Positions 4,898 through 5,633 of a stretch of 5,633 nt of DNA are shown piece after piece. Position 1 is the stretch's first letter. Each line of letters opens with the position of its first letter. The notes beneath the pieces are model-generated. The model was not told the DNA's origin. It was given only the letters and a program-made list of their open reading frames with translations, and made no database searches. The stretch comes from Planctomycetota bacterium. Its GTDB lineage: Bacteria > Planctomycetota > SZUA-567. A program made the position numbers and the translations under genes. The stretch lies in NCBI GenBank assembly GCA_020860865.1, contig JAJBTL010000178.1:1-5633 (forward strand), given 5' to 3'.

Positions 4898-5633
4898 ATG
4901 ACTATCCGGAATCTGACCGGCATCGCCTGCCTCGCCGCCGCCCTGTCCCTCGCCGCGCTTTCCGCGCCGGCCGGGACGCCGCCGGCGCCTCTCGACATGC
5001 CGCCCCTGTCGCCCCTCGACTTGCCGCCGCTGTCGCCGTTCGACATGCCGCCCGGCCAGGGCCTGCCGAACCTGCCGTCCCTCTCCGGGCCGGCCGGCTC
5101 GATGGACAACCTCACCACCCGGACGGTCGACCAGCTCGGCAGTGCCGACCCCGGACTCCCTGCATTGCCGCAACTGTCCCCGCTGCCGTCCGTGTCGGCA
5201 ACGCCGCCGCCGCTGACGCCGGCGCCGATTTCGCCCGTCTCGACTCCGGTTCCGACCGTGGCCCCGACTCCGGCCCCGACCGCGATTGCCAGTCCGACCG
5301 TGCCGTCCATTCAGCCGTTGGCGCCGACGCCCCGGTCGACGTCCTCCCCGTCCGTGCCGGCCTCGCCGACGGCGACGGTTCCGCCCCTGTCCCTGCCCAC
5401 CGCTTCCGTGACAACCGATCCGACGCCGTTGTCACCGCCCACCGACCTCGGCGGGACCGCGCCGTCGCCGCTGCCGCCGCCCATCGTCACCGCGACCGGG
5501 GCAGCCGCCGCGCCGGTACAACCGGCTTCGCCTTTCCCGACCGCTTCACCGGCCGCGCCGGCCGGAGGCGCTTTTTCCGCTGCGCCAGTAACGTCGGCGT
5601 CGGCCGCCAACGTCAGTAGCCGCTTCCTCACCG
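4898..5633 (+). CDS. Exported proline/alanine/serine/threonine-rich protein, N-terminal part (runs off the right edge)
   Basis: ATG 4898 follows AGGA (4886-4889) with 8 bases between, and 245 codons remain open to the window's right edge. Residues 1-25 look like a Sec signal peptide: Arg4, a hydrophobic core from about Leu6 to Leu21 (GIACLAAALSLAAL), and a likely cleavage after Ala-Pro-Ala (23-25). Cys11 lies too early in the core to be a lipobox cysteine. The mature part begins with an octapeptide repeat, L/F-D-M/L-P-P-L-S-P (residues 32-52, about 2.6 copies). Beyond about residue 85 it becomes a long low-complexity stretch of Pro, Ala, Ser, Thr and Val with very few charges and no further Cys. 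Such stretches usually act as extended spacers in cell-envelope or secreted proteins; the functional domain, if any, lies beyond the edge. I do not recognise the family. The signal peptide, ribosome site and lack of stops support a real gene; longer minus-strand frames opposite it are shadows of its repetitive codons. Confidence 0.82.
   Translation, partial: MTIRNLTGIACLAAALSLAALSAPAGTPPAPLDMPPLSPLDLPPLSPFDMPPGQGLPNLPSLSGPAGSMDNLTTRTVDQLGSADPGLPALPQLSPLPSVSATPPPLTPAPISPVSTPVPTVAPTPAPTAIASPTVPSIQPLAPTPRSTSSPSVPASPTATVPPLSLPTASVTTDPTPLSPPTDLGGTAPSPLPPPIVTATGAAAAPVQPASPFPTASPAAPAGGAFSAAPVTSASAANVSSRFLT
4991..5053 (+). repeat. 24-bp tandem repeat encoding an octapeptide
   Basis: About 2.6 units of a 24-base sequence encode LDMPPLSP, LDLPPLSP and FDMPP. 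Differences between units are mostly synonymous or conservative (ATG/TTG, CTC/TTC), which suggests an older in-frame duplication that has since diverged. Confidence 0.75.

Noticed and set aside
4922..4930. Possible lipobox ending at Cys11 of the proline-rich protein (GIAC), which would make it an LspA substrate
   Set aside because: The cysteine falls in the first half of the hydrophobic core, with too short a preceding segment, and Gly at -3 is a poor match. A standard signal peptidase I site after residue 25 fits better.
4822..5631. Several minus-strand frames opposite the proline-rich gene (Gly/Arg/Val-rich products)
   Set aside because: They are reverse readings of repeated CCG/TCG/ACG codons; the plus strand has a signal peptide and a ribosome site.

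Overview
The window comes from a GC-rich bacterial chromosome with strongly G/C-biased third codon positions. It reads as mostly ordinary housekeeping and signalling sequence, with no rRNA, tRNA, CRISPR array or insertion sequence visible. A small DksA/TraR-type zinc-finger gene directly upstream of lspA recalls Chlamydiae. The PINMAE tip sequence of that zinc-finger protein looks like Planctomycetes/Verrucomicrobia/Chlamydiae (PVC) homologues. A PVC-group organism such as Lentisphaerota, Kiritimatiellota or Verrucomicrobiota is therefore the best guess. This rests on remembered family features, and a deltaproteobacterium or myxobacterium is not excluded, since the kinase also fits there.

Layout. 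(1) Positions 1-544, minus strand: the N-terminal 181 residues of a Hanks-type Ser/Thr protein kinase, running off the left edge. (2) Positions 545-897: a divergent intergenic region with a promoter facing each way, a palindrome between them, and a stable hairpin in the rightward leader. (3) Positions 898-1802, plus strand: a two-gene operon of a DksA/TraR-like C4 zinc-finger protein and lspA (signal peptidase II). The genes overlap at CTGA, and lspA apparently starts at CTG. (4) Positions 1803-1971: a long near-perfect hairpin, probably the operon terminator. (5) Positions 1972-3201: icd, NADP-dependent isocitrate dehydrogenase, with all key catalytic and cofactor residues. (6) Positions 3344-4456: a RadC-family JAB/JAMM protein carrying an extra N-terminal region with a four-cysteine cluster like the iron-sulfur loop of endonuclease III. 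(7) Positions 4457-4897: an AT-richer gap with promoter-like and hairpin sequences and possibly a small RNA or small ORF. (8) Positions 4898-5633, plus strand: the start of an exported, extremely Pro/Ser/Thr/Ala-rich protein that stays open to the right edge.

Apart from the zinc-finger gene and lspA, the genes look independently transcribed. I see no multi-gene defence or biosynthetic system. The least ordinary items are the cysteine-cluster RadC, the CTG start of lspA, the DksA-like protein lacking the usual tip aspartates, the proline-rich exported protein, and the structured non-coding stretches.
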